A stretch of DNA of 64,000 nucleotides from Pararhodobacter sp. (GCA_020832545.1 JAFIEK010000015.1:1-64000), one strand, 5' to 3'. Numbered from the stretch's first letter, positions 15,447 through 25,792 are shown. Notes: generated from the sequence alone by a model not told the origin. Made by a program: numbers and translations.

Positions 15447-18025
15447 CCCTCCTGCGATCCATCATCTCGATGTTGCTTGCCGCCTGCTTGTCACTTGCGG
15501 CGCAACCGCTTGCCGCACAGAGCATTCTGGTCACGACCGGCGAGCATGCGGCCTTCACCAGGCTGGTTCTTCAGTCGGCGCAATCCATAGACTGGGAACT
15601 GGACCAACCAGCACGCATGTCAGGTGCTGATACGAGCTTCACGCTTCGGATCAGTCCGCCAGCCACGCGGATCGACCTGTCGCGTGCTTTTCAGCGTATC
15701 CCCCGGACGCGACTGGCAGATCTCACACGCACATCCGACGGCTTGATACTGAACCTGAACTGCGACTGCCCAATCCGGGCCTGGACCGAACGGCCCGGGC
15801 TTGTGGTATTGGATATCGGCAATCCGGACCTGCCCGCAGAACCAGGCCTGCGCGACACAGATAGTGCTGCCCGCTCCGCGAACCCGCCGCTGTCAAACGG
15901 TGAAATGGCGCGGATAGCCGGTCGATCGCTTGCGCTGGAATGGCCCGCTGATCCACGAAACCACGCCTATCCGCTGCACGCCGCCCGGCAAGGACCGGAT
16001 CCCAGCCCGATCGTGGGGTCCGAGCGTCAGGCAATCATGGAACAGGTCACTGCACTGGTCGCCGGCGCACTGTCGCAAGGGATACTGGACCCTACCGACC
16101 CGGTCCCGACATCTCCTGAAATGCTCCGCCTTGGTGACGATGATCCGCGCGAAGCCCTGCCGCCAAATCTCCGTGTCATGAGCGTGCTCGACCGTACGAG
16201 CCCAGAGTCCGCCCGGTTGGCAGATGACGGATATAACGCCTGCACCGATGCCACCGCTCTGGATTTTGCGATTTCCCCTGCGCCGGGCGATTTCAACAGG
16301 GCTCTGGCAGAACACATGTCCGGCTGGATCGGTGAATTCGATCAGCCCGATATGGATACGACACAGGCTTTGATCATTCTTTACCTCCAGCACGGTTTCG
16401 GGGCTGAAGCGCGCGCGCTCATCGAGAACGCGTTGCAACCTGTGCACGGCCGCGACCTGCTTCTTGGCTTTGCTGACACACTGGAGGGAAGACACTCGAA
16501 TTCCAGGCTCCGGCTGGCCGAACAACACAACTGCGGCGGTGCCGCCGCCATGCTCGCCAGCCTTGCGGGTGCCCCGCCGCGCGATATCCAGGCGCAAGGC
16601 GATGAGATCGCCCGCGCCTTTGCCCAGTCACCAGCCGTTATGCGCAACGGTCTGGGCGGGCATTTGATCCGCATACTGACGGACGCCAATTCAATCGACG
16701 CTGCGCGCGTCGTTGCCGACACGCTGCGCCGCACGCCACATGCCCCGACCCAGGATCTGCAGATCGCCGAATCCTTGCTTGATCGCGCGCGCGGCGACGC
16801 AGGGCACGCCGATGCGCGGTTGGCACAGGCGGGAAGTGACGACGCAGAGGCCTTGCTCATTCGCCTTCAATTCGCTTTCGAAACGGCCGCTAGCGTACCG
16901 CAATCTGTTTTGCTTAACGCCGAGGCGATCGCCAGCGCCCAACGTTCCACCCCGCTTGGCACCGATCTGATGGCAACCGCCATCCGGCTGCACGCCAGTG
17001 GCGGCGAGGCGGTTGCCGCATTGGACGGGCTTGATCGCCTGGCGCGCTGGCAGGGCAATGAATCCCAGGCGCGCGTTTTGTTGAACGAGCTGTCCGATAT
17101 GGCATGGTATGGGATGGCTCAGCATGCAACCGACGCCGAGTTCATTGAGGCAGTCCTGAACCGTTCAGACTGGCGCGCGCGCCATCATTCAGAAGCAACG
17201 CGTGCGGCACTTGCAGAACGTCTTTTCAACTTCGGCCTCGCGGAGGAAACGTTGTCAATGCTGGAACCACCCCGAACCGCTCAGGAGCGCCATCTTCTGG
17301 CGGGCGCGCACCTTCGGCTGGATCGCCCTGATCGGGCGCTTGCGGCCTTGAGAAATGACCAGTCGGAGCCGGCAGAAGCCTTGCGTGCGTCGGCAACTCA
17401 GGCACTCGGCAACCGTCGGGAGTCCAGCCGGATTCTTGCAGGTCTCGGCGAGTATGAGGCCGCCGCACGCAATGCCGTTCTGGCGCAGGATTGGGCGATG
17501 GTTGAACACGCCGCCGGAGAGAATGGCAGCAATCTGACCCTGGAGGCGCTCGCCCGTGCCCTAGGTGGGATTGCCGGATCTGAACTGGCAACCGCAGCTC
17601 GAAACGACCACCCGGCACTCCCTGCAACGCCTGCAGGCGACATTTCTCTCGCAGGCGAGCCTGCGCACACCGCCCTGCCACCCAACCCATTAGCGATCTC
17701 GACCGCAGGTCGAGGCCCCGTGCAGGAAACACACACCCGGTCTGATCATACAACGGCGGAGAGACTGCTGCCCTTGTCGGTTGTCGGCACAAACCGGGAC
17801 GCGGACCCAACGCTGCCAAGCTTGGAAAGCCAACCCGCACAGACATCGGACACCGGCTCGGCACCACATGAACTGCACGCAGGCACCACGGGCGAAGGCC
17901 TTGGCGGCGCGCAACCTCCGGCACCGAATGCAATGCAACGCGGGGCTGCATTGTTGGCAGAAAGCGAACGTCTGCGCGCGATATTGGAACCCCTGATTGG
18001 CGACCCAAATACTACGAGGAACTGA
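15443..18025 (+). CDS. Large secreted protein of the motor operon, function unknown (possible MotC counterpart)
   Basis: The 860-residue protein starts with a signal peptide (SIISMLLAACLSLAAQPLAAQS). An N-terminal beta-rich region (about 27-135, with SFTLRISPPATRIDLSRAF and LVVLDIGNP) is followed by a long alpha-helical region (about 280-740) with TPR-like pairs such as LRLDRPDRALAALRND and ALGNRRESSRILAGLGEYEA. The last 120 residues are Pro/Thr/Ser-rich and probably disordered. It overlaps the motA stop by four bases, so it is co-translated with the stator gene. Because motE, whose known client in Sinorhizobium is MotC, lies in the same operon, this may be the MotC-like periplasmic partner. 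That is inference; I see no sequence motif that proves it. Confidence 0.6.
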   Translation: MTLLRSIISMLLAACLSLAAQPLAAQSILVTTGEHAAFTRLVLQSAQSIDWELDQPARMSGADTSFTLRISPPATRIDLSRAFQRIPRTRLADLTRTSDGLILNLNCDCPIRAWTERPGLVVLDIGNPDLPAEPGLRDTDSAARSANPPLSNGEMARIAGRSLALEWPADPRNHAYPLHAARQGPDPSPIVGSERQAIMEQVTALVAGALSQGILDPTDPVPTSPEMLRLGDDDPREALPPNLRVMSVLDRTSPESARLADDGYNACTDATALDFAISPAPGDFNRALAEHMSGWIGEFDQPDMDTTQALIILYLQHGFGAEARALIENALQPVHGRDLLLGFADTLEGRHSNSRLRLAEQHNCGGAAAMLASLAGAPPRDIQAQGDEIARAFAQSPAVMRNGLGGHLIRILTDANSIDAARVVADTLRRTPHAPTQDLQIAESLLDRARGDAGHADARLAQAGSDDAEALLIRLQFAFETAASVPQSVLLNAEAIASAQRSTPLGTDLMATAIRLHASGGEAVAALDGLDRLARWQGNESQARVLLNELSDMAWYGMAQHATDAEFIEAVLNRSDWRARHHSEATRAALAERLFNFGLAEETLSMLEPPRTAQERHLLAGAHLRLDRPDRALAALRNDQSEPAEALRASATQALGNRRESSRILAGLGEYEAAARNAVLAQDWAMVEHAAGENGSNLTLEALARALGGIAGSELATAARNDHPALPATPAGDISLAGEPAHTALPPNPLAISTAGRGPVQETHTRSDHTTAERLLPLSVVGTNRDADPTLPSLESQPAQTSDTGSAPHELHAGTTGEGLGGAQPPAPNAMQRGAALLAESERLRAILEPLIGDPNTTRN

Positions 18026-18216
18026 CATTTGGCCCAGCCAGGGACACCTGAACCGCATGATCCATCCATTCTCTCGACGTGCCTTGCGCTGAAGCTTTCG
18101 TTCAGACCTTGAGTGGAGAACACGCGATGTTTGAAAACACTACCTATAGGGCGGCTATCCGTGAGCACACAGCGCCGCCTGCAAAGTCAACCGGCATTCC
18201 TTCAAGTTCAAAGTTA

Positions 18217-18244
18217 TTGCATCTTGCTTCCGCTCTGCTAGCTT
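18217..18244 (+). promoter_or_regulatory. Possible sigma-70-type promoter of the Liv-type importer
   Basis: TTGCAT (18217-18222), a 16-base spacer ending TGC, and TAGCTT (18239-18244) lie 45 bases before the first gene of the ABC operon. The -35 box is good and the -10 box weak. The rest of the 264-base gap after the 860-residue gene shows no other clear signal. Confidence 0.35.
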
Positions 18245-18289
18245 GAACTCGATTCCCCGCACGAACGGGGTGAAAACAGGGAGACGAAG

Positions 18290-19435
18290 ATGAAGATGAA
18301 AGCGACCCTCGTTTCGGGGTTGGTTGCCCTGTCGTTTGGCGCAAGCGCCGCACAGGCCGACACCGTGACCATCGGAATGATCACCACGCTTTCGGGCGGC
18401 GGCGCGGGCTTGGGCGTGGATGTCCGCGACGGCTTCCAACTGGCCCTGGAACAGGCGGGCAATGCCGATATCCGGCTGGTTGTCGAGGATGATGCCCAGC
18501 GCCCGGAAACGGCCGTACAGATTGCCGAGCGCATGATCCAGTCCGAACGCGCCGATATCCTGACCGGAATCATCTGGTCGAACCTCGCCATGGCGGTGGT
18601 GCCCTCGGTTGTGGCACAGGACATCTTCTATATCTCGCCCAATGCTGGCCCCTCGCCGCTGGCAGGCGCAAATTGCCACCCCAACTACTTCAATGCCGCC
18701 TGGCAAAACGACACCCTGCACGAGGCCGCAGGACAGACCGCGAATGAGCAAGGCTATACCAATACCTTCATTATGGCCCCGAACTACCCCGCCGGCACCG
18801 ACGCTCTGAACGGGTTCAAGCGGTATTACCAAGGTGAACTGGCGGGCGAATTGTTCACGCAAGTCGGTCAGACCGACTATGCGGCGGAGATCGCGCAGAT
18901 CCGGGCCTCGGGTGCGGATAGCGTGTTCATTTTTCTGCCCGGCGGCATGGGGATCTCTTTTGTACGTCAGTATGAGCAGTCCGGGGTTGATCTTCCGATC
19001 ATTTCAGCGGGCTTCAGCTTTGACCAGGACGTGCTGCCCGCGATGGGCTCGGCCGCGCTTGGGGTCATCAACACCGGCCAGTGGTCGCCCGATCTGAACA
19101 ATGACACCAACATAGCCTTCGTTGCCGATTTCCAGGAGGCCTATGGCCGCCTGCCGTCGATCTACGCGAGCCAGGGGTTCGATACCGCCAATCTGATCCT
19201 GTCGGCGCTCAATACTGCCGAGGTCAGCGATCAGGATGCCTTCCGCGACGCGCTGCGCGCGGCGGAGTTTGACTCGGTGCGCGGCTCGTTCGCTTTTGCC
19301 TCCAACCACCATCCGATTCATCGTATCTATGTACGTGAGGTGGTTGAGGTTGATGGCGCGCTGACCAACCGCATCATCGGTACCGCGTTCGAGGATGACT
19401 ATCGCGACATCCACGGCGAAAACTGCTCGATGTAA
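18290..19435 (+). CDS. Branched-chain-amino-acid-type ABC transporter substrate-binding protein
   Basis: The protein of 381 residues has a signal peptide (MKMKATLVSGLVALSFGASA, cleavage near AQA) and the two-lobed periplasmic binding fold of the Leu/Ile/Val and amide class (DTVTIGMITTLSGGGAGLGV, QTDYAAEIAQIRASGADSVF). It captures the solute for the permeases and ATPases encoded downstream. The close GGGAGACGAAG before the ATG at 18290 supports the start; a second ATG two codons later is possible. The ligand is not evident; this class includes binders of amino acids, urea, amides and aromatic acids. A stable hairpin follows the stop, probably raising expression of this gene over the rest. Confidence 0.85.
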   Translation: MKMKATLVSGLVALSFGASAAQADTVTIGMITTLSGGGAGLGVDVRDGFQLALEQAGNADIRLVVEDDAQRPETAVQIAERMIQSERADILTGIIWSNLAMAVVPSVVAQDIFYISPNAGPSPLAGANCHPNYFNAAWQNDTLHEAAGQTANEQGYTNTFIMAPNYPAGTDALNGFKRYYQGELAGELFTQVGQTDYAAEIAQIRASGADSVFIFLPGGMGISFVRQYEQSGVDLPIISAGFSFDQDVLPAMGSAALGVINTGQWSPDLNNDTNIAFVADFQEAYGRLPSIYASQGFDTANLILSALNTAEVSDQDAFRDALRAAEFDSVRGSFAFASNHHPIHRIYVREVVEVDGALTNRIIGTAFEDDYRDIHGENCSM

Positions 19436-19444
19436 AACGGCCAC

Positions 19445-19472
19445 TGCCGGGGGCTGTCGCATGCCCCCGGCA
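19445..19472 (+). terminator. Intra-operon hairpin after the substrate-binding protein gene
   Basis: TGCCGGGGGC (19445-19454), loop TGTCGCAT, and GCCCCCGGCA (19463-19472) form a perfect ten-pair stem without a T-run. It lies between the binding-protein gene and the permease gene, the usual place for a hairpin that stabilises the upstream mRNA or attenuates read-through. Confidence 0.6.
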
Positions 19473-19495
19473 CGCTCGGAAAGACTGACCACACA

Positions 19496-20413
19496 ATGAG
19501 CCTGGCACTGTTCATCGAGCAACTCCTGAACGGAGTTCAGTTCGGCTTAATGCTTTTTCTCATGTCGGCTGGCCTGACGCTGGTGTTCGGCGTGATGGGG
19601 CTGATCAATCTGGCGCATGGCTCGCTCTATATGATCGGGGCCTTCTTTTGCGCTGCGGCGGCTGCGGCCACCGGCAGTTTCTGGCTGGGCCTGGTGGCCG
19701 GGCTGGCCGCCGCCGCCGCTGCCGGCGCGATCATCGAAATTACGGTGATCCGACGGCTCTATGACCGCGATCACCTTGATCAGGTGCTCGCCACATTCGC
19801 GCTGATCCTCATCCTGTCAGAGGGCGTGCGTATGATCTTTGGTCCCTTCCCCCTCTATCTCAACGTCCCCGATTCCCTGCGCGGCACCATCGATCTGGGC
19901 ATCACACAGTATTCGCTTTACCGGCTGACGCTTATCGGCTTCGGCATCGCCGTGGCGGTGGGCCTTTGGTTGCTGATCGCGCGCACCCGGTTGGGCATTC
20001 GCATCCGTGCAGGCGAGAACGACCGCGAGATGATCGCGGCACTCGGCGTGAATATTCGCGTGCTCTACACTGTCGTCTTCGCCCTCGGCGCGGCGCTGGC
20101 CGGGTTGGCCGGGGCTCTGGTGGGCGCGATACAGTCGGTGCAGGTGGGCATGGGTGAGCCGGTCCTGATCCTGGCCTTTGTGGTGATCGTGATCGGGGGC
20201 ATTGGCTCGATCAAGGGGGCCATGGTGGGCGCACTTATGGTCGGCGTGATTGACACGATGGGCCGTTTTCTGTTGCCTCGCTTCTTCGCCACGTTTCTGG
20301 AACCCAGCCAGGCGATGGGCGTGGGGGCGGCGCTGGCCTCGATGCTGATCTACGTTCTCATGGCGCTGGTTCTGGTTCTGCGCCCGAAAGGATTGTTCCC
20401 CGCCCATGCGTGA
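19496..20413 (+). CDS. livH: LivH-type ABC transporter permease
   Basis: The protein of 305 residues has about eight membrane helices and the LivH signatures NGVQFGLMLFLMSAGLTLVF and GLINLAHGSLYMIGAFF near the start, and the coupling-helix region IRAGENDREMIAALGVNIRV. It forms one half of the inner-membrane channel. Its stop overlaps the start of the second permease by eight bases. The symbol reflects family, not a proven leucine substrate. Confidence 0.88.
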   Translation: MSLALFIEQLLNGVQFGLMLFLMSAGLTLVFGVMGLINLAHGSLYMIGAFFCAAAAAATGSFWLGLVAGLAAAAAAGAIIEITVIRRLYDRDHLDQVLATFALILILSEGVRMIFGPFPLYLNVPDSLRGTIDLGITQYSLYRLTLIGFGIAVAVGLWLLIARTRLGIRIRAGENDREMIAALGVNIRVLYTVVFALGAALAGLAGALVGAIQSVQVGMGEPVLILAFVVIVIGGIGSIKGAMVGALMVGVIDTMGRFLLPRFFATFLEPSQAMGVGAALASMLIYVLMALVLVLRPKGLFPAHA

Positions 20414-21386
20414 GATGCGCCGCGAACACATGCTCAACGTCCTTTTGGCGGTCGCGCTCTTTGCCGTGCCGCTTTGGGCCTATTTCGCAAGCGAGCCGTT
20501 TGTGATCACGCTCGCAACCCGCGTGGCCATTCTTGCGATGGCCGGTGTGGGGCTGAATCTGGCACTGGGGCTGGGGGGTATGGTGTCTTTCGGGCACGCC
20601 GTGTTCTTCGGCCTGGGCGGCTATTGCGCAGGGGTTCTGGCGCATCATGCCTTCAGCGGAACCCCGGTACTGATGGGTCTGCCGGGCACCAACCAGATGC
20701 TGGTGATCTGGCTGGTGGCGATGCTCACCTCAGGGCTGCTGGCGCTGGTGATCGGGGCGCTGAGCCTGCGAACCTCAGGTATTTTCTTCATCATGATCAC
20801 GCTGGCCTTTGCGCAGATGTTCTTCTATTTCGCGCTGTCCTGGCCCGCCTATGGTGGTGAGGACGGGTTGCCGATCTTCGTGCGCAATCAGTTTCCCGGG
20901 CTCAACACCATGCGCCCGTGGGAGCTGTTTGTGGTGGCCTATGGCCTGCTCATGCTGGTGCTGGCACTCTTTGCCGTGATCCGCGCCTCACGCTTTGGCG
21001 CGGCACTGATGGCCATCCGCCAGAACCCTGATCGCGCGGCGGCGGTCGGCATCTCGCCCTTTGGGGTCAAGCTGGTGGCGTTCGTGATCTCGGGCATGAT
21101 CACGGGGATGGCAGGCGCGATGATGGCGGACCTCACACGCTTTGTCAGCCCGGCGATGATGGCCTGGCAGATGTCAGGCGAGTTGATTGTGATCATCATC
21201 CTCGGCGGCACCGGGCGGCTTTTTGGCCCGGTCGCCGGTGCCGCCATTCTGGTGGGGTTTGAGGTGATCTTCGGCGGCATGACCGAGCATTGGAAGTTCT
21301 GGCTTGGTCTGGTGCTTCTGGCGGTCGTGCTGTTCGCGCGCGGCGGGTTTGTCGGGCTTTTGGCCGGGAGAGATCGCCATGGCTGA
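20406..21386 (+). CDS. livM: LivM-type ABC transporter permease
   Basis: The protein of 326 residues has the LivM pattern: VAILAMAGVGLNLALGLGGM, VSFGHAVFFGLGGYCAGVL and the coupling-helix segment LMAIRQNPDRAAAVGISPFG, with about ten membrane helices. It pairs with the LivH-type protein. The start at 20406 overlaps the previous gene, and its end overlaps the ATPase start by eight bases, so the four transport genes are one translational unit. Confidence 0.88.
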   Translation: MREMRREHMLNVLLAVALFAVPLWAYFASEPFVITLATRVAILAMAGVGLNLALGLGGMVSFGHAVFFGLGGYCAGVLAHHAFSGTPVLMGLPGTNQMLVIWLVAMLTSGLLALVIGALSLRTSGIFFIMITLAFAQMFFYFALSWPAYGGEDGLPIFVRNQFPGLNTMRPWELFVVAYGLLMLVLALFAVIRASRFGAALMAIRQNPDRAAAVGISPFGVKLVAFVISGMITGMAGAMMADLTRFVSPAMMAWQMSGELIVIIILGGTGRLFGPVAGAAILVGFEVIFGGMTEHWKFWLGLVLLAVVLFARGGFVGLLAGRDRHG

Positions 21387-22134
21387 GCCGGTCCTGGAAC
21401 TGTCACACCTCAACAAGGCTTTCGGGGCGCTCAAGGCCACCGATGACGTGTCACTGACGCTGGTGCCCGGCGAGATCCACGCCCTGATCGGCCCCAACGG
21501 CGCGGGCAAGACAACGCTGATGGCCCAGATCAGCGGGAAATACGCACCAGACAGCGGCAGTATCCGATTTCGCGGGCAGGATATCACGCGCCTCAGCGTC
21601 GCGCAGCGCGCGCGGCTGGGATTGGGGCGCAGCTTTCAGATTTCCTCGCTGATCCCGGAATACTCGGCGCGGCGCAATGTGATGCTGGCCTTGCAGGCAC
21701 GCCAAAGCCACCCCTACCGCTTTTTGATGCCCGTGCGCCATGACCGCAGCCTGACCGGCCCTGCCACCGAGATTCTCACCCGTGTGGGGCTGGAAGGGCG
21801 CGCCAGCGTCCCGTCCGCTGAACTCAGCCATGGCGAACGACGGCTGTTGGAGATCGCCGTGGCGCTTGCCCTGAACCCGGTTTGCTTTTTACTTGATGAG
21901 CCCATGGCCGGGATGGGCACCGAGGGGGTGGGCACGTTGGTCACCTTTCTCAAGGCGCTCAAGGAACAGGCGCCGATCCTGCTGGTCGAACACGACATGG
22001 ATGCGGTTTTCCGGCTGGCGGACCGTATCACCGTGCTGGTTTACGGCCGCATCATCGCATCAGGCAGCGTCGATGACATCCGCAACGACCCTGAGGTGCG
22101 CCGCGCCTATCTGGGTGACGAGGTGGACACATGA
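21379..22134 (+). CDS. livG: LivG-type ABC transporter ATP-binding protein
   Basis: The protein of 251 residues has Walker A GPNGAGKT, the signature LSHGERRLLEIAVAL, Walker B VCFLLDEPMAG and the switch His in LLVEHDMD. The LivG family is marked by the segment GRSFQISSLIPEYSARRNVM. It powers uptake with the LivF-type partner. I chose the ATG at 21379 (MAEPVLELSHLNKAFG) over an ATG at 21304 that lies deep in the permease gene. Its stop overlaps the next start (ATGA). Confidence 0.9.
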   Translation: MAEPVLELSHLNKAFGALKATDDVSLTLVPGEIHALIGPNGAGKTTLMAQISGKYAPDSGSIRFRGQDITRLSVAQRARLGLGRSFQISSLIPEYSARRNVMLALQARQSHPYRFLMPVRHDRSLTGPATEILTRVGLEGRASVPSAELSHGERRLLEIAVALALNPVCFLLDEPMAGMGTEGVGTLVTFLKALKEQAPILLVEHDMDAVFRLADRITVLVYGRIIASGSVDDIRNDPEVRRAYLGDEVDT

Positions 22135-22820
22135 CCGCCCTTGCCCGCCTTGAACAACTTGAAGTTTTCTACGGTGCCAGCCAGGCGCTGTTCGGCGTCG
22201 ATCTGGAGATCGGCGCGGGTCAGGCTGTGGCGCTGCTGGGGCGCAACGGCATGGGCAAGACCACCACCATCCGCACGCTCTGCCGGATGCAGCCGCTTTA
22301 CCGGGGCAAGGTCTGGCTTGGCGGGCGCGATATCACCGCCCTACCCTCGTTCAGGGCCGCTCGGCTAGGCATCGGTCTGGTGCCCGAAGGGCGGCGCTGC
22401 TTCGCCACCCTAACTGTCACCGAGAACCTGATCGCTGCTGCCCGCCCCGGCGCCTGGACATTGGAGCGTGTGCAGGGTTTCTTTCCCCGCCTTGCCGAAC
22501 GTGCCGCTCAGACCGCCTCCACCCTGTCAGGCGGCGAGCAACAGATGCTGGCCATCGGCCGCGCGTTGATGACCAACCCGCGCCTCCTGGTCCTCGATGA
22601 GGCCACCGAGGGGTTGGCCCCCGTCATCCGTCGCGAAATCTGGGCGGCGATCCGCGAACTCAAGCAAGACGGGCTATCCCTTCTGATCGTCGACAAATCC
22701 CTTTCCGACCTGCTGCCACTGGCCGATGCCTGCGTCATCCTGGAACGCGGCCAGTCCGTCTGGCACGGACAACCTGCAGACCTTACCCCAGAGATCGAAA
22801 GGCGCTTTCTCGGTCTCTGA
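22131..22820 (+). CDS. livF: LivF-type ABC transporter ATP-binding protein
   Basis: The protein of 229 residues has Walker A LLGRNGMGKTT, signature TLSGGEQQMLAIGRALM, Walker B LLVLDEATEGLAP, and VPEGRRCFATLTVTENL typical of LivF. The usual catalytic His of the H-loop (normally VEQ or VEH context) is replaced by VDKSLSDLL, as in many LivF proteins. It is the last gene of the five-gene importer and is followed by repeat copy B. Confidence 0.9.
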   Translation: MTALARLEQLEVFYGASQALFGVDLEIGAGQAVALLGRNGMGKTTTIRTLCRMQPLYRGKVWLGGRDITALPSFRAARLGIGLVPEGRRCFATLTVTENLIAAARPGAWTLERVQGFFPRLAERAAQTASTLSGGEQQMLAIGRALMTNPRLLVLDEATEGLAPVIRREIWAAIRELKQDGLSLLIVDKSLSDLLPLADACVILERGQSVWHGQPADLTPEIERRFLGL

Positions 22821-22866
22821 CCCCAGAAAACCATCTGAGAGTTAACAAACCGGAAAAATCCGCCCC

Positions 22867-22941
22867 TTCATCTACTCGAAAATATCCTCGGGGGGTGAAT
22901 TGGCCGCAGGCCAAGAGGGGGGGGGGGCAGACAGCCCCCCT
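22867..22941 (+). repeat. Two-hairpin intergenic repeat, copy B (terminator-like)
   Basis: The copy reads TTCATCTACTC, ATATCCTCGGGGGGTGAATT, an inner hairpin TTGGCC-GCA-GGCCAA (22900-22914) and an outer G-run/C-run hairpin around GGGGGCAGACAGCCCCC (to 22941). It lies between livF and the convergent gcvP, whose stop is at 22952. Compared with copy A the inner stem has changed on both sides in a way that keeps pairing. Confidence 0.75.
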
Positions 22942-22951
22942 CCCTTGCTAC

Positions 22952-25792
22952 TCACTCTGCCGCTTCCGCATAATCGGATAGCGGCGGGCAGGTGCAGATC
23001 AGGTTGCGGTCGCCATGGACATTGTCCACCCGGCCCACCGGCGGCCAGTATTTGTCCACCCTGAAGCTGCCGGGCGGAAAGCAGCCCTGCTCGCGCGAAT
23101 AGGCGCGGTCCCAGTCGGCGACCAGATCTTCGACCGTATGGGGTGCGTGGCGCAGGGGGCTGTCCTCGGCTGAAATCTCGCCCCGCTCCACCGCCCTGAT
23201 CTCGGCCCGGATCGCCTGAAGCGCGGTCACAAAGCGGTCGATCTCGGCCTTGGTCTCGCTCTCGGTGGGCTCTACCATCAGTGTGCCCGAAACTGGCCAG
23301 CTCATCGTCGGCGCGTGAAAGCCGTTGTCGATCAGGCGTTTGGCAATGTCTTCTACCGTCACGCCATGCTCGGCAAAGGGCCTTGTGTCCAGAATGCACT
23401 CATGCGCCACCCGGCCCCGGTTGCCCATGAACAAGACCGCATAGTCGCCGCGTAGCCGGGCCGCGATGTAGTTGGCATTCAGGATCGCCACGCGGGTCGC
23501 CTGCGTCAGCCCTTCGCCGCCCATCATCAGGCAATAGGCCCATGAAATCAGTAGGATTGAGGCCGATCCATAGGGTGCCGCCGAGACCGGCCCCTCAGTT
23601 CCGCCCGTTTCCGGATGCCCCGGCAGGAACGGCGCCAGATGCGCCTTCACCCCGATCGGCCCCATGCCCGGCCCGCCGCCGCCATGCGGGATGGCAAAGG
23701 TCTTGTGCAGGTTCAGGTGGCTGACATCACCGCCGATCTCGCCGGGTTTCACCAGCCCGACCATGGCGTTCATATTTGCCCCGTCGATATAGACCTGCCC
23801 ACCGAACTGATGCGTGATCTCGCAGACCTCGCGCACCGTTTCCTCGAACACGCCATGCGTGGAGGGATAGGTGATCATGCAGGCTGCCAGCCGCTCGCCC
23901 GCTGCCTGCGCCTTGTCACGGAAATCCTCAAGGTCGATATCGCCATTCGGGGCGGATTTCACCACCACCACCTTCATGCCGCACATCTGTGCCGAAGCCG
24001 GGTTTGTGCCATGCGCCGACATCGGAATCAGGCAGATATCGCGCTCGCCCTCGCCGCGTGAGCGGTGATAGGCCTGAATGGTCAACAGCCCCGCATATTC
24101 ACCCTGCGCGCCTGAATTGGGCTGCATCGACATCGCGTCATAGCCGGTGATCACGCACAGCTTGTCGGCCAGATCGTCGATCACCTCGCGGTATCCCAGT
24201 GCCTGATCAGGCGGGCAGAACGGGTGCAGACTGGCGAACTCGGGCCAGGAGATCGGCATCATCTCGGCGGCTGCGTTCAGTTTCATCGTGCATGAGCCCA
24301 GCGGGATCATCGCCCGGTCCAGCGCCAGATCGCGATCCGAGAGGCGGCGCATGTAGCGCATCATCTCGCTCTCGGCGCGGTTCATGTGGAAGATCGGATG
24401 CGTCAGGTAATCCGATTGCCGGACCAGCGCATCAGGTATGCCCAGCTGCGCGCGATGCGGTGGTACGCCGTCAATCCCGAAGGCGCGCAGCACGCGCACC
24501 AGAATCGCTTCATCGGTGGTTTCGTCCAGCGCGATTCCCACATGACTGCTGCCGATCCTGCGCAGGTTCAGCCCCTCTTGCCGGGCGGCGGCCAGAATGC
24601 CTGCCTGCCCCACACCGACCTCTACGCGCAGGGTGTCAAAGAAGCCGCGGGTCTCAACCTTTGCGCCCGCCGCGCGCAGCGCGCGATAGAGCCGCTCGGT
24701 CATGAAATGGACACGCTCGGCAATCGCGCGCAGACCCTGCGGCCCGTGAAAAACCGCATACATCGAGGCCATGACCGCCAGCAGCGCCTGTGCCGTACAC
24801 ACATTCGACGTGGCCTTTTCGCGCCGGATATGTTGCTCGCGCGTTTGCAGGGCCAACCGGTATGCCTTGTTGCCGCGTGCGTCGATCGACACGCCGACGA
24901 TCCGCCCCGGCATCGAGCGTTTGTGCGCATCACGGCAGGCCATGAAGGCCGCATGCGGGCCGCCGTAACCCATCGGCACGCCGAACCGCTGGGCCGAACC
25001 CACAGCGATGTCGGCCCCCATCGCGCCCGGTTCCTTGATCAGCGTCAGCGCCAGCAGGTCGGTCGCCATGATCGCCACCGCTTTGGCCTCGTGGAGCGCC
25101 GCGATCTGATCGGTGAAATCGTGTAGGTCGCCGAAAGTACCGGGGTATTGGAAGATCGCGCCAAACACCGCATCCGCCTCCAGCACCGCCGGGTCGCCCA
25201 CGATCACCTTGATCCCAAGGGGTGCCGCGCGGGTCTGCATGACGGCGATATTCTGCGGGTGGCAGTTCTCATCGATAAAGAACCCCGTCGCCTTTGATTT
25301 TGCCACCCGCTGCGCCATCACCATCGCCTCGGCGCAGGCGGTGGATTCGTCGAGCAGCGAGGCATTGGCCACCGGCAGCCCCGTCAGATCGGCCACCATG
25401 GTCTGGAAGTTCAAAAGCGCCTCCAGCCGCCCCTGCGCGATTTCGGGCTGGTAGGGCGTGTAGGCAGTATACCACGCCGGGTTTTCCAGAATATTGCGCT
25501 GAATGGCCGGCGGGGTGATGGTGCCGTGATAGCCCTGCCCGATCAGCGCGGTCATCACCTTGTTCTTCGCGCCCACTTCACGCATCCGCGCCAGCAGGCC
25601 GCCCTCGGACAAGGGCGCCCAGTCCAGCGGTTTGTCCTGACGGATCGCCGGCGGGATCGTCTCGTCGATCAGCGCATCCAGACTGGGCGAACCCACGGCT
25701 TTCAGCATCTCGGCCATCTCGGCGGGCGAGGGGCCGATATGGCGGCGGTTGGCGAAATCATAAGGATCATAGGTAGATGGGGTATAGGGCAT
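22952..25792 (-). CDS. gcvP: Glycine dehydrogenase (decarboxylating), P-protein
   Basis: The protein of 946 residues is full length for a single-chain GcvP, with the N-terminal [18 protein letters not shown], the glycine-rich [12 protein letters not shown] and the PLP lysine in [16 protein letters not shown]. It decarboxylates glycine and passes the aminomethyl group to the lipoyl arm of GcvH. I chose the ATG at 25792 ([20 protein letters not shown]) with GGAG upstream; a start at 25849 would overlap the gcvH stop with unrelated residues. It is the third gene of gcvTHP, controlled by the upstream glycine riboswitch. Confidence 0.96.
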   Translation of the reverse strand: MPYTPSTYDPYDFANRRHIGPSPAEMAEMLKAVGSPSLDALIDETIPPAIRQDKPLDWAPLSEGGLLARMREVGAKNKVMTALIGQGYHGTITPPAIQRNILENPAWYTAYTPYQPEIAQGRLEALLNFQTMVADLTGLPVANASLLDESTACAEAMVMAQRVAKSKATGFFIDENCHPQNIAVMQTRAAPLGIKVIVGDPAVLEADAVFGAIFQYPGTFGDLHDFTDQIAALHEAKAVAIMATDLLALTLIKEPGAMGADIAVGSAQRFGVPMGYGGPHAAFMACRDAHKRSMPGRIVGVSIDARGNKAYRLALQTREQHIRREKATSNVCTAQALLAVMASMYAVFHGPQGLRAIAERVHFMTERLYRALRAAGAKVETRGFFDTLRVEVGVGQAGILAAARQEGLNLRRIGSSHVGIALDETTDEAILVRVLRAFGIDGVPPHRAQLGIPDALVRQSDYLTHPIFHMNRAESEMMRYMRRLSDRDLALDRAMIPLGSCTMKLNAAAEMMPISWPEFASLHPFCPPDQALGYREVIDDLADKLCVITGYDAMSMQPNSGAQGEYAGLLTIQAYHRSRGEGERDICLIPMSAHGTNPASAQMCGMKVVVVKSAPNGDIDLEDFRDKAQAAGERLAACMITYPSTHGVFEETVREVCEITHQFGGQVYIDGANMNAMVGLVKPGEIGGDVSHLNLHKTFAIPHGGGGPGMGPIGVKAHLAPFLPGHPETGGTEGPVSAAPYGSASILLISWAYCLMMGGEGLTQATRVAILNANYIAARLRGDYAVLFMGNRGRVAHECILDTRPFAEHGVTVEDIAKRLIDNGFHAPTMSWPVSGTLMVEPTESETKAEIDRFVTALQAIRAEIRAVERGEISAEDSPLRHAPHTVEDLVADWDRAYSREQGCFPPGSFRVDKYWPPVGRVDNVHGDRNLICTCPPLSDYAEAAE

